Source: an uncultured Clostridia bacterium (GTDB taxonomy: Bacteria; Bacillota; Clostridia; Christensenellales; Borkfalkiaceae). Taken from it: a DNA stretch of 33,112 nt. The stretch spans positions 1 to 33,112 of the forward strand of contig CALVZL010000014.1 in assembly GCA_944372525.1 (NCBI GenBank), in the 5' to 3' direction. Below are positions 1 through 7,438 of this stretch, piece by piece. The translations under genes and the position numbers were made by a program. Under the pieces are notes generated by a model. That model saw only the letters and a program-made list of their open reading frames with translations. It searched no databases and was not told the DNA's origin. Each line of letters starts with the position of its first letter. The first letter of the stretch is position 1.

Positions 1-93
1 GAATACATATCCTACTGGAACAACGAGAGAATTTCTCTCAAATTAAAAGGAATGAGCCCGGTTGGGTACCGTACTCATTCCCATACAATCTAA
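1..93 (+). CDS. IS3-family transposase OrfB, C-terminal fragment
   Basis: Frame 1 reads from the first base to TAA at 91-93 and gives 30 residues. They include YWNNERISLKLKGMSP followed by VGYRTHSH, the standard C-terminal signature of IS3-family DDE integrases (consensus YNxxRxxxKLKGLSPVEYR). This part lies after the catalytic core, so activity cannot be judged. The transposase would cut and join DNA at the element ends. The reading frame shows no damage in the visible part. Confidence 0.85.
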   Translation, partial: EYISYWNNERISLKLKGMSPVGYRTHSHTI

Positions 94-125
94 TATTTTT
101 TGTCCAAACTTTGGGGGTCACTTCA
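1..125 (+). mobile_element. Right end of an IS3-family (IS150-like) insertion sequence, cut by the window edge
   Basis: The first 93 bases encode the C-terminal end of an IS3-type OrfB transposase. They are followed by a right terminal repeat of the form TGTCCAAAC, TTTGGGGG, TCACTTCA at 101-125, which resembles the IS150-group end (a TGTCCAA block, a G-run and a terminal TCA). The outer end is placed at base 125, 31 bases before the stop codon of the converging potD. The left end and any target duplication lie outside the window, so it cannot be said whether the element is complete. Confidence 0.85.
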
Positions 126-156
126 GAGTCGGACGGCGTTTTTTTCTTGCCATGAT

Positions 157-1746
157 TCAGGAATGTATGACGGGGGACTGGTCGACGCGGCGATAGCCTT
201 TTTTGGGTTTTCTGCGCCGAAGGTCGAGTTTGGCTCCGAAACGCAGGTAGAGCGCACCTCCCGCCAATACGACGATCGCGACGCAGATGACGAGGATCGT
301 CCAGAGCTCCAGCGTTTCACCTTTTACCTTTGTCCAAAGTTCGTTTACGCGTTCGCTCGTATCTTCGTCGAAATAGTCCATGACGGCACAGCGCACCATT
401 ACGTTTTCGGGAGGGTATTGCGTGTAAAGCTGGCGGTAAAGCTGATCCTCGTAGGTGAGAACGCTCTTATCTTCGCCGAAAAAGTAGCTGAGATCATAGG
501 CTACGCCTTCCTCTTCGTCGCCTTCCTCCACGGAATAGGTGTCGTTGACGTATTCAAAGACTTCGTCCGCCGCGATCACGGAAGAATATCCGATGTAATA
601 CATGTTTCGCACGGCGATATCGGGGCGAGACAGGAAGTTGACGAATGCCTGCGCTGCTTCGACGTTGGCTCCTTTGGGCATCACCCAGCCGTCGAACCAA
701 AGGTTTGCGCATTCTTCTGGAATATAATAATTGAGGTAGACGGGCTCGTCGTCTCCTTCGGGCTCTTCGGCAAGATCGAGCGCATAAACCGCGTCTCCGC
801 TCCAGGCAAAGTTGAGCCAGATTTTTCCGGTGACCATGTCTTTTTTCCCGGAGTCCGTCTCAAATCCGTAAATATTGCTCTTCATTTCGAGCAGGATCTC
901 TTGGACTTGGGCTACTGTCTGTTCATCGGTGCGATTCATGATGAGAGTGAGCTGCTCGTTGTATTCGGACGAGGAGAGCTCACCCGCCGCGAAGCGGTCG
1001 CCCAAATCGAGCAGTTCGTCGCGGAAGAGAATGGCGAGCCCGACGAAATACGTGTCGCGCACGTTGTCCTTTGTCGTTACTTTGTTCCGATAGGCACTGT
1101 CGAGCATGGCTGCCCAGCCGTCGAGGTCTTCTTCGTCGACGTATTCGGGATTGTAGATGAGCCCGGTCGTGCCCCACATATATCCTGCGGCATAGTCCTT
1201 CCATGCGGCGGAATGCTCCTGTCCGTCTTCCGTGCGGACGGTGACGTAATTGTTTTCGAAGACCTGCGCAATGTAGTCGGAAACGCCGTTGACATAATAA
1301 TTGTGCTCATCGGTTTTGTCGAAGAAATCCGCGCGGAAAGGCTCCAGCATATCTTCCGCCGCGAGCTTCATGATCATGTAGTCGGAGGGACAGATGAGGT
1401 CGTAGCTGTCTCCCAGTTTGAGTTGATTGTACATGTCCTCGTTCGTGCCGAAGTTGGAATATTCCACGCGGATGGGGGTGCCGTAGGTCTCTTCGTACCA
1501 CACTTCGAAATCTTCGATGACGGAGGGAGCGACGATCTCGTCTTCGGATATGTCTTCCGCAGACGAGTCGATGTCTTCCAAAAGCATATCGTAAACATAG
1601 CTTCCTTCTCCGCCTTCATCGATGTATTCTTCCCAGTTATAGACGCGCAGAATGATCTCGTTTGTCCCGCATCCGCAGAGGGCGGACAGGCAGGGGAGAA
1701 GCATTGCGCAAGACAGGGCGAACGAGATCAAACGATTAGGTTTCAT
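157..1746 (-). CDS. potD: PotD-like polyamine ABC transporter substrate-binding lipoprotein with extra C-terminal membrane helix
   Basis: This is the extracellular receptor that would deliver spermidine or putrescine to the PotABC transporter. The 529-residue product starts with a lipoprotein signal (residues 1-25, lipobox LCGC with C26 as the lipidated cysteine). The mature start LRVYNWEEYID matches the PotD family start, and blocks such as WGTTGLIYNP and NFAWSGDA are typical of the fold. Two things are odd. About 40 acidic residues are inserted right after YNWEEYID. A hydrophobic helix near residues 480-503 is followed by a basic tail (LRRRKPKKGYRR), which ordinary PotD proteins (about 350 residues) lack. 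It is the last gene of the operon and overlaps potC by 11 bases. The ATG start is well placed. Function is strong by family and context; the exact polyamine is not known. Confidence 0.9.
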   Translation of the reverse strand: MKPNRLISFALSCAMLLPCLSALCGCGTNEIILRVYNWEEYIDEGGEGSYVYDMLLEDIDSSAEDISEDEIVAPSVIEDFEVWYEETYGTPIRVEYSNFGTNEDMYNQLKLGDSYDLICPSDYMIMKLAAEDMLEPFRADFFDKTDEHNYYVNGVSDYIAQVFENNYVTVRTEDGQEHSAAWKDYAAGYMWGTTGLIYNPEYVDEEDLDGWAAMLDSAYRNKVTTKDNVRDTYFVGLAILFRDELLDLGDRFAAGELSSSEYNEQLTLIMNRTDEQTVAQVQEILLEMKSNIYGFETDSGKKDMVTGKIWLNFAWSGDAVYALDLAEEPEGDDEPVYLNYYIPEECANLWFDGWVMPKGANVEAAQAFVNFLSRPDIAVRNMYYIGYSSVIAADEVFEYVNDTYSVEEGDEEEGVAYDLSYFFGEDKSVLTYEDQLYRQLYTQYPPENVMVRCAVMDYFDEDTSERVNELWTKVKGETLELWTILVICVAIVVLAGGALYLRFGAKLDLRRRKPKKGYRRVDQSPVIHS

Positions 1747-2542
1747 TGCGCTTCCTCCCGTCCGGTTTTTTTGTCAGATTCATGACGAGCACGACGGCGA
1801 CGATCAGCACAAAGATGATCGTGGTGAGCGCCCAGAAAGAGGAGAGCGTTTCCGCCGTGTGCGCGTTGCCTTTGAGTGTTGCGTTATAGACGTAGGTCGA
1901 GATGGTATTGAATCCGGACGGTTTGCAGTAGCTCGTCACGATATAGTCATCGAGCGAAAGAGTGACGGCAAGCATAAATCCGGAGATGATGCCGGGGATG
2001 AGCTGCGGCAGCACGACTTTGAACAGCGCCTTTGAGGGGCTTGCGCCCAAGTCGAGCGCCGCTTCGTACAAACTTCCGTCCATTTGCTTGAGTTTCGGAA
2101 CGACCGAGAGATAGACGAAAGGGGTGCAGATGACCATATGACCGACGACAAGCGTAAAATAGGATTTGTCGAGTCCCACGGTGACAAAGGCGATCGCCAG
2201 CGCGAGCGCCGTGACGATCTCGGCGTTGACAACGGGGATCTGCGATGCTCCGCCCAATAAAGTCTTGACGGTTTTGCGGCTGTAATAGATGCCGATTGCA
2301 CCTGCCGTTCCCAGGAGCGTAGAGAGCGTTGCCGCGACGATTGCAAGCACGACGGTGTTGCCGATCATCTCGAGAATGACGGGATCGCCGAACAGTTTCT
2401 GATAGTGGACCAGCGAAAAGCTTCCCCATGTTCCGATCGTATTGACCTCGTTAAAGCTGTATACCGCTAACAGGAGGATGGGGGCATACAGCAGGATGAG
2501 CACCAGGCCGATATAAAAACTTTTCAGGCATTTCTTTATCAT
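1736..2542 (-). CDS. potC: PotC-like polyamine ABC transporter permease
   Basis: This is one of the two membrane subunits forming the polyamine channel. The 268-residue product has about six hydrophobic segments, beginning with one near residues 8-30. The EAA loop that contacts the ATPase is visible as YEAALDLGASPSKALFKV followed by VLPQLIPG. The N-terminal KSFYIGLVLILLYAPI is typical of PotC. Its start overlaps the potB stop as ATGA at 2539-2542, a sign of coupled translation, and its end overlaps the start of potD. Length matches the family. Confidence 0.93.
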   Translation of the reverse strand: MIKKCLKSFYIGLVLILLYAPILLLAVYSFNEVNTIGTWGSFSLVHYQKLFGDPVILEMIGNTVVLAIVAATLSTLLGTAGAIGIYYSRKTVKTLLGGASQIPVVNAEIVTALALAIAFVTVGLDKSYFTLVVGHMVICTPFVYLSVVPKLKQMDGSLYEAALDLGASPSKALFKVVLPQLIPGIISGFMLAVTLSLDDYIVTSYCKPSGFNTISTYVYNATLKGNAHTAETLSSFWALTTIIFVLIVAVVLVMNLTKKPDGRKRNET

Positions 2543-3327
2543 AAGTTGGTACCTCTCACATTGTCTTCGGGGCTGAATCCGCCCGTGAGCGCCGCCGACA
2601 CAAAGACGACGACGAGCAGAACAAGCGCGATCATCGAGCCCATGTGCCAGTCTGTTCCGAAATAAGTTTCGATAAACTTACCGATGACCGTTACTTTGGA
2701 GTTCCCGAGCATATCCGAGACGACGTAGTTCGTCATGGACGGCAGAAAGACCATCGTAATTCCGCTCACGACGCCCGGCATGGAGAGGGGGACGGTGATC
2801 CGCGTGAAGGTCGTGAAGGAGCTGCCTCCCAGGTCTGCACTCGCTTCGTACAGACTTGAGTCGATCTTGAGCAGAGTCGTATAGAGAGGCAGAATCATGA
2901 AGGGAAGGAAATCGTAGACCATGCCGACGATGGTGTTGAAATAGTTGGCTTCTCCGAGCAGTCCGATCCAGTTCAGCAGTTCGCGGATGGCGTTGATGCG
3001 GAGGACAAAGTTGATCCACATCGGCATGATGAAGAGCAGAAGCAGGACATAGGTTCTCTTCATGCGGCTCCGCGCGAGAATATACGCGACGGGATAGGCG
3101 ATCGCGAGACAGACGGCGGTCGTGATGAGCGCGATGACAAGAGAATAGACGATGGTGCTCAGCTTGGTCGGATCGGAGAAAAATTTTGCAAAATTACTGA
3201 ACGAGAAATGCATTTCCCGGTCCGTGAAGGCATAGAACACAATGATGAGCATGGGGATGATGACAAAACACAGGAGAAAGACGGCATACGGGATCCCCAG
3301 CATCTTTCGTGTGAAGCGTACTCTCAT
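2539..3327 (-). CDS. potB: PotB-like polyamine ABC transporter permease
   Basis: This is the second membrane subunit of the transporter. The 262-residue product has an N-terminal transmembrane helix (about residues 12-34), further helices to a total near six, and the EAA loop YEASADLGGSSFTTFTRI followed by TVPLSMPG. The segment LPFMILPLYTTLLKID just before it is characteristic of PotB. Its start overlaps the stop of potA as ATGA at 3324-3327. Length is slightly shorter than E. coli PotB, which fits Gram-positive versions. Confidence 0.93.
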   Translation of the reverse strand: MRVRFTRKMLGIPYAVFLLCFVIIPMLIIVFYAFTDREMHFSFSNFAKFFSDPTKLSTIVYSLVIALITTAVCLAIAYPVAYILARSRMKRTYVLLLLFIMPMWINFVLRINAIRELLNWIGLLGEANYFNTIVGMVYDFLPFMILPLYTTLLKIDSSLYEASADLGGSSFTTFTRITVPLSMPGVVSGITMVFLPSMTNYVVSDMLGNSKVTVIGKFIETYFGTDWHMGSMIALVLLVVVFVSAALTGGFSPEDNVRGTNL

Positions 3328-4826
3328 TTTCTGTCCTCCGCATGTTTCAGGGTCAGTTTGATCTTGTCTTTGGGAATGATCACGGAGACATAGTCGTTTT
3401 CGTTCCAGAGATCGGCGGTCGCGAAGACAAAATCTTCTTCGTTTTCCTCTGTGCGGACAATGATGCGATAATGATCTCCTTTATAAATAATGGAGATGAT
3501 GTGTCCCATTGCGCCGCCCGCACCCTCTTCGTCGCTGATCGCGATATCGTCGAATCCCACTTCGACGGTCACGGCGACGCCCGTGAGATCCAGCCGCTCG
3601 CCCTCCGCCGTCACGAGATAGTCTTCCTCGTCGATATGGCTCCCGGGATAGAGCTGAGTGACATCGCATTCAAATTCTCCGTCTGCGAATTCTACCGTAT
3701 TGCGCTTGGTGATCACGCCGTCGTAGACATTTTTGGTGTATTTCTTTTTCATCAGATGGATGGCGTCGGGAAAGATGTTCATGCCGATCTCGTCTCCGAC
3801 GTCGCGGCTCTCCGTGCTCTGAATGATGAGCTCATATCTTCCGACCTGCGCGGTGATTTCGTAATGGATGCCTTTGAAGACGACGGAGAGGACCTTTCCG
3901 CGCAGCATTCCGATTTCGGGAGCGCACATGCGGATGTCTTCCGGCCGTACGACGACGTCGACCGGTTCGTTTCGTTCAAAATCGTCGACGCAGTCAAAGA
4001 TTTTGCCGCAAAAACGCACCTTGCGATCCCCGGCGGACGTTCCGTTGAAGATATTGCTTTCGCCGATGAAATCCGCAACGAAGGTGTTGGCGGGCTCGTT
4101 GTAGACGTCTTTGGGTGTGCCGATCTGCTGGACGACGCCGTCTGCCATGACAACGATGGTATCGGACATGGTGAGTGCCTCTTCCTGGTCGTGCGTCACA
4201 TAGATGAAAGTGATGCCGAGGCGCTTGTGCATCTCTTTGAGCTCAAGCTGCATCTCCTTGCGCATTTTCAGATCGAGCGCGCCGAGCGGCTCGTCCAAAA
4301 GCAGGATCTCCGGTTCGTTGACGATCGCCCGTGCAATCGCGACGCGCTGCTGCTGTCCGCCGGAGAGGGTAGAAATGGAGCGTTTCTCAAATCCTTCGAG
4401 ATCGACAAGCGCAAGCGCTTTTTTCACTTTCTCCGCAATTTCTTTTTTGGAGAGTTTTTCTTTTTTGGTATACCGTTCGCCGCGGTCGTTCTCGTACGTA
4501 TTGATCACTTTCTTGCAGCGCAGTCCGAAGGCGATGTTTTCAAAGACGTTGAGATGGGGGAAGAGGGCGTAACGCTGGAACACGGTATTGACCGGGCGCT
4601 TGTTGGGAGGAAGCATGGAGATATCCTTGCCTCCGAGCAGGATTTTTCCCGAAGTGGGAAGATCGAATCCTGCGATCATGCGCAGCGTCGTCGTCTTACC
4701 GCAGCCCGAGGGGCCGAGGAAGGTGATGAATTCGCCCTTGTTGACGTAAAAACTCATGTGGTCGATGACAAGGGTATCGTCGAAGGATTTGCTCACGTCG
4801 ACAAGCTCGATGATGTGTTCTGCCAT
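3324..4826 (-). CDS. potA: PotA-like polyamine ABC transporter ATPase with extended C-terminal regulatory region
   Basis: This cytoplasmic ATPase powers polyamine import. The nucleotide-binding domain shows Walker A GPSGCGKTT (38-46), Q-loop Q84, signature LSGGQQQR (154-161), Walker B ILLLDEP (174-180) and switch H212. A lysine-rich insertion of roughly 20 residues lies between the Q-loop and the signature (about 104-128). The C-terminal half contains a TOBE-like region (VVVRPEDIRM onward). A second similar segment seems to follow, ending GHIISIIYKGDHYRIIV and DYVSVIIPKDKIKL. This explains the 500-residue length against about 350-380 for ordinary PotA. The ribosome site AAGGAGA precedes the ATG. 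The gene follows the regulator after 26 bases and overlaps potB. Confidence 0.93.
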   Translation of the reverse strand: MAEHIIELVDVSKSFDDTLVIDHMSFYVNKGEFITFLGPSGCGKTTTLRMIAGFDLPTSGKILLGGKDISMLPPNKRPVNTVFQRYALFPHLNVFENIAFGLRCKKVINTYENDRGERYTKKEKLSKKEIAEKVKKALALVDLEGFEKRSISTLSGGQQQRVAIARAIVNEPEILLLDEPLGALDLKMRKEMQLELKEMHKRLGITFIYVTHDQEEALTMSDTIVVMADGVVQQIGTPKDVYNEPANTFVADFIGESNIFNGTSAGDRKVRFCGKIFDCVDDFERNEPVDVVVRPEDIRMCAPEIGMLRGKVLSVVFKGIHYEITAQVGRYELIIQSTESRDVGDEIGMNIFPDAIHLMKKKYTKNVYDGVITKRNTVEFADGEFECDVTQLYPGSHIDEEDYLVTAEGERLDLTGVAVTVEVGFDDIAISDEEGAGGAMGHIISIIYKGDHYRIIVRTEENEEDFVFATADLWNENDYVSVIIPKDKIKLTLKHAEDRK

Positions 4827-4852
4827 AATTTTTTCTCCTTTGTTGATCCTGC

Positions 4853-5386
4853 TTAAAAGTTAGGCGGTGTGGAAATCCACAAAAATTTTGCTTTCCCTTT
4901 TCCTTTGTTGACGATGGAATGCTCCGTATCCGCTTTAAAATAAAAACTCTCTCCCTTTTTCGCGCGGTGCGCTTTTCCGGCACAGACGATGTCGATCTTT
5001 CCTTCCAGCACAAACCCGAACTCTTCGCCTTCGTGCGGAAAATCGACGCCGGTCGCGGCGCCCGGCTCCAGCTCGACGAGCACGGGTTCCATCATGTTTT
5101 TCTGGGCGTTGGGGATCACCCATTGCCAAAACATCCCTTCCGATCGCTTGTCGATGTATTCCTCCGCGGGGAACACGATCTTTTGTTCTGTCTCTTCGTG
5201 GAAGAAATCCGAAAGATTGCTGCCCAGCGCGTTGAGGAGATCGACGAGCGTGGCGATCGAAGGACTGGTCAGATCGTTTTCAAGCTGTGAAATGTAGCCT
5301 TTTGTCAGTTCGCAGCGGTCGGCAAGCTCTTCCTGCGTCAGATTTTTCCGCAGTCTGAATTCTTTGAGTCTTGAACCAAGTTCCAT
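4853..5386 (-). CDS. XRE-family regulator with C-terminal cupin domain, probable polyamine transport repressor
   Basis: The 177-residue protein has an XRE helix-turn-helix (about residues 5-60, with NLTQEELADRCELTKGYISQ and LENDLTSPS) and a cupin sensor domain (about 105-175, with PHEGEEFGFVLEGKIDI and KGESFYFKADTEHSI). This is the PuuR-like architecture that often sits upstream of potABCD in Clostridia. The ATG at 5386 is chosen because the minus strand reads CCGAGGTGAAAAACATGG: GAGGTG is the ribosome site six bases before ATG. A GTG nine bases upstream is in frame but is part of that site. Two palindromes upstream suggest self-regulation. The ligand is inferred from the neighbours only. Confidence 0.88.
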   Translation of the reverse strand: MELGSRLKEFRLRKNLTQEELADRCELTKGYISQLENDLTSPSIATLVDLLNALGSNLSDFFHEETEQKIVFPAEEYIDKRSEGMFWQWVIPNAQKNMMEPVLVELEPGAATGVDFPHEGEEFGFVLEGKIDIVCAGKAHRAKKGESFYFKADTEHSIVNKGKGKAKFLWISTPPNF

Positions 5387-5412
5387 GTTTTTCACCTCGG
5401 AATCCGTCGTTT

Positions 5413-5429
5413 GTTTAATAACACTAAAC
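5413..5429. promoter_or_regulatory. Probable regulator operator 1 (17-bp palindrome)
   Basis: The sequence is GTTTA, seven A/T-rich bases, TAAAC. It lies 27 bases upstream of the regulator start codon, so it is near or within the transcript start. The same 17-bp layout recurs 60 bases further upstream, which supports a bound dimer at each site. That the XRE-cupin protein binds here is an inference. Confidence 0.6.
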
Positions 5430-5472
5430 TTTTAATCCATTTTCGCGAGACTTTCGTATAATTAAATTAAAA

Positions 5473-5489
5473 GTTTAATAAAAATAAAC
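5473..5489. promoter_or_regulatory. Probable regulator operator 2 (17-bp palindrome)
   Basis: This second copy reads GTTTA, ATAAAAA, TAAAC and has the same arm sequence and spacer length as the copy at 5413-5429. The two centres are 60 bases apart. The A/T-rich DNA between them should hold the promoter of the regulator-pot operon, but no clear -35/-10 pair can be named. Confidence 0.6.
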
Positions 5490-5586
5490 CCGCGACCGTG
5501 GGACAGTATAGAGGATTTGCCGGAAGATGTCAACTGTTTGAACGGAAAATTTCAAAAATAATACGAATTATTTTTTGACTGTACAA

Positions 5587-5622
5587 AAAAAACCGCCGTC
5601 TGAATCAGGACGGCGGTTTTTT
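5587..5622. terminator. Hairpin terminator, second of a tandem pair after rpsT
   Basis: A perfect 10-bp stem (AACCGCCGTC at 5591-5600 with its complement at 5609-5618) and an 8-base loop are flanked by A and T runs on both sides. On the minus strand, eight T residues follow the stem, so it would stop read-through from rpsT into the regulator operon. It could work in both directions. Confidence 0.85.
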
Positions 5623-5627
5623 GCATG

Positions 5628-5653
5628 AAAAAAGCGCCCGCAGATCGGGGCGC
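5628..5653 (-). terminator. rpsT terminator
   Basis: On the minus strand the stem GCGCCC/GGGCGC (5648-5653 and 5634-5639) is followed by six T residues at 5633-5628. It begins 22 bases after the rpsT stop codon and is the first of two tandem terminators. Confidence 0.85.
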
Positions 5654-5674
5654 ACGGGTACAAAGCGACGCATG

Positions 5675-5944
5675 TTACGCAGCTTGAATCGCCGCAAGTT
5701 TCTTGGCAAGTTTTGCTTTTTTATTCGCAGCGTTGTTTTTGTGCAAAATTCCCTTCGAGGCGGCGGAATCGATGGCGGAAACGGTTTCGGGATAGAGTTT
5801 TTCCGCGGTCTCTTTATCGCCTGCGTTAACTGCCGCGCAGAATTTTTTGATCGAAGTCTTCAAAGCCGACTTGATGGCTTTGTTCTGCTCCGTCTTCTTT
5901 CTGGTGACAAGAACGCGTTTTTTAGCGGATTTGATGTTCGGCAC
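5675..5944 (-). CDS. rpsT: 30S ribosomal protein S20
   Basis: S20 binds 16S rRNA in the 30S subunit body. The 89-residue, lysine- and alanine-rich product begins (M)[10 protein letters not shown], the family signature, and contains [28 protein letters not shown], here read in two parts ([16 protein letters not shown], then [12 protein letters not shown]). A GTG start at 5944 is chosen: the minus strand has AAGGAG seven bases upstream, and the family motif starts at the next codon. Longer readings upstream would include the promoter. Length and composition are ordinary. It is a single-gene unit with its own promoter and terminators. Confidence 0.96.
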   Translation of the reverse strand: MPNIKSAKKRVLVTRKKTEQNKAIKSALKTSIKKFCAAVNAGDKETAEKLYPETVSAIDSAASKGILHKNNAANKKAKLAKKLAAIQAA

Positions 5945-5976
5945 GATAAATCTCCTTTTTATTTCACTCACGGCAT

Positions 5977-6005
5977 ATTTTAGCATAAAATAAAATGCTT
6001 GTAAA
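5977..6005 (-). promoter_or_regulatory. rpsT promoter
   Basis: On the minus strand TTTACA (6005-6000) and TAAAAT (5982-5977) are separated by 17 bases, a good sigma-A pattern. It lies 32 bases upstream of the GTG start of rpsT. Confidence 0.75.
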
Positions 6006-6067
6006 CCGTTTTATTGCCGTTTCGCAATAAAATTTTCCTTATTTTTTTCTGGGGAAGGGAGGAAATC

Positions 6068-6877
6068 ATGCCGAATTGGAGTGTGGGAGTATTCGACAGC
6101 GGAATCGGCGGACTTACCGTCCTGAACGAATGCGCAAGGCGTTTGCGGGGTTGCCGGTTTTATTATTTGGGAGACAATGCGCGCGCTCCCTATGGCAGCC
6201 GCGGGGCAGAGGAGATCTTTGCCTTTGTTGCGGAGGCTATGAGGCAGTTTGCCGATTTGGGCGTGGATGCAGCCGTCCTTGCCTGCAATACTGCGACCGC
6301 CGTGTGTGCGGAGCGGGTGCGCCGCATGGTATCTTTTCCGGTGATCGGCGCGGAGCCGGCGCTTTTGCCTGCGTTTCGGGTCTGTCGGCGTCCGCTCCTG
6401 CTCGCCACGCCGAGGACGGCAGAGAGTCTTCGGGTGAAAGCACTGCTTGCCCGCCGCCCCGCGCATTGCCGCGTGACGGTCCGTTCCTGCGCGGAGCTCG
6501 CGGGGGCGATCGAGGCCGGATTCACCTTGGGAACTCCGTTTTCTCTTCCCGATCTGCTCCCGTCCTTTTCTCCCGCGGAACAGCCGGACGGGGTTGTCCT
6601 CGGCTGCACGCATTACGTCTTTTTGAAAAGGGAGATTTCCGCCTTTTACGGCGCTCCCGTCTTCGACGGAAATGCAGGGATCGCACGTCGTTTGGAATCG
6701 TTGCTTTGCGCTGCGGAAAATCTAAAAATAGGGACGGATGACCACTTTTTGGGGGGCAAAAACAGGAACAAATGTTCTTTTGAAAACCGTGAAATTTGCG
6801 CAAAAAATGAGCTGATTTTTCTCGGTTTGACAAAAAATATCAATAAAATGCAGTACGAACATATGTTTACATGTTAA
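6068..6877 (+). CDS. murI: Glutamate racemase
   Basis: This enzyme converts L-glutamate to D-glutamate, which MurD adds to the peptidoglycan stem peptide. The 269-residue product shows the family blocks VFDSGIGGLTVL (residues 8-19), LGDNARAPYGSR, ACNTAT with catalytic C73, and GCTHY with catalytic C180. The ATG at 6068 follows GGGAGGAAATC; earlier in-frame codons have no ribosome site. The last 40 or so residues are A/T-rich in sequence and weakly conserved, but the core is complete. It lies just before the mraZ promoter, so it is upstream of, and separate from, the main dcw transcript. Confidence 0.93.
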   Translation: MPNWSVGVFDSGIGGLTVLNECARRLRGCRFYYLGDNARAPYGSRGAEEIFAFVAEAMRQFADLGVDAAVLACNTATAVCAERVRRMVSFPVIGAEPALLPAFRVCRRPLLLATPRTAESLRVKALLARRPAHCRVTVRSCAELAGAIEAGFTLGTPFSLPDLLPSFSPAEQPDGVVLGCTHYVFLKREISAFYGAPVFDGNAGIARRLESLLCAAENLKIGTDDHFLGGKNRNKCSFENREICAKNELIFLGLTKNINKMQYEHMFTC

Positions 6878-6943
6878 AAAATAACAAAAACCGTCGAAAA
6901 AGGGAGAAAAAACAAAAAATTTTTTTTGGTTTTTGAAGAAAAA

Positions 6944-6957
6944 GTGGATGGAAGTGG
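6944..6957 (+). promoter_or_regulatory. MraZ-box-like direct repeats
   Basis: AAGTGGATGG is followed at once by AAGTGGTTGA, so GTGG appears at 6944 and 6954 with a 10-bp period. The repeats touch the -35 element of the mraZ promoter. MraZ is known to bind short G-rich direct repeats with about this period in front of its own operon. Only two copies are seen. Confidence 0.65.
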
Positions 6958-6986
6958 TTGACGAGAAAAAAAAGCTGTGATATAAT
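6958..6986 (+). promoter_or_regulatory. mraZ (dcw cluster) promoter
   Basis: TTGACG (6958-6963) and TATAAT (6981-6986) are separated by exactly 17 bases. The predicted start of transcription is near 6993, about 20 bases before the mraZ start codon. Confidence 0.88.
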
Positions 6987-7014
6987 AGAACCATCTTATG
7001 CGGGAGGAGCGGAA

Positions 7015-7437
7015 ATGGGCTATTTCAGCGGCACGGTTGTCCATCAGTTGGATGCAAAAAACAGAATCCGCATTCCCGCGAAATTTCGCAAGTCGCTCGG
7101 GGACGAATACTATTTCGTGGCGGGAGCACAGGGTTGCATCGCGGTTTATCCCGAGGCGGCGCTCAGCGAACGTCTGGAAAAGCTGAAGGAGATCCGCACG
7201 GGCGATCCGGACAAGCTCAGGGCAAAGCGCCTCATTCAGAGTTCGGTCGAAAAGGTGACGGAAGACGATCAGAATCGGACCCTGATCCCGACTTTCTTCC
7301 GAAACTATGCGCATATTTCGAAAGACGTCGTTACCATCGGAATGGGGGATTACCTCGAGATATGGTCGAAGGAAACATTTGAGAAGTACTGTTCTGAGAT
7401 GACCTTTGACGAAGCATACTCTCTGGTAGATTTTTGA
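7015..7437 (+). CDS. mraZ: Transcriptional regulator MraZ
   Basis: MraZ is a ring-forming DNA-binding protein that controls its own division and cell-wall operon. The 140-residue product contains two AbrB/SpoVT-type halves, each with the D-x-x-x-R motif: QLDAKNRIRIPAKFR near residues 12-26 and EDDQNRTLIPTFFRN near residues 83-97. The ATG at 7015 follows GGGAGGAGC; a longer reading would start inside the promoter. It is the first gene of the cluster and is followed after one base by rsmH. GTGG repeats upstream suggest autoregulation. Confidence 0.95.
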   Translation: MGYFSGTVVHQLDAKNRIRIPAKFRKSLGDEYYFVAGAQGCIAVYPEAALSERLEKLKEIRTGDPDKLRAKRLIQSSVEKVTEDDQNRTLIPTFFRNYAHISKDVVTIGMGDYLEIWSKETFEKYCSEMTFDEAYSLVDF

Positions 7438-7438
7438 T

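Noticed and set aside
100-1785. Long plus-strand open frame opposite potD
   Set aside because: It is the antisense frame of a well-supported lipoprotein gene, has no ribosome site and resembles no family.
3342-4856. 504-codon plus-strand open frame opposite potA
   Set aside because: potA has all ABC ATPase motifs on the other strand; the antisense frame is a by-product of codon bias.
5387-5395. GTG at 5395 as start of the XRE-cupin regulator
   Set aside because: That GTG is part of the GAGGTG ribosome site for the ATG at 5386.
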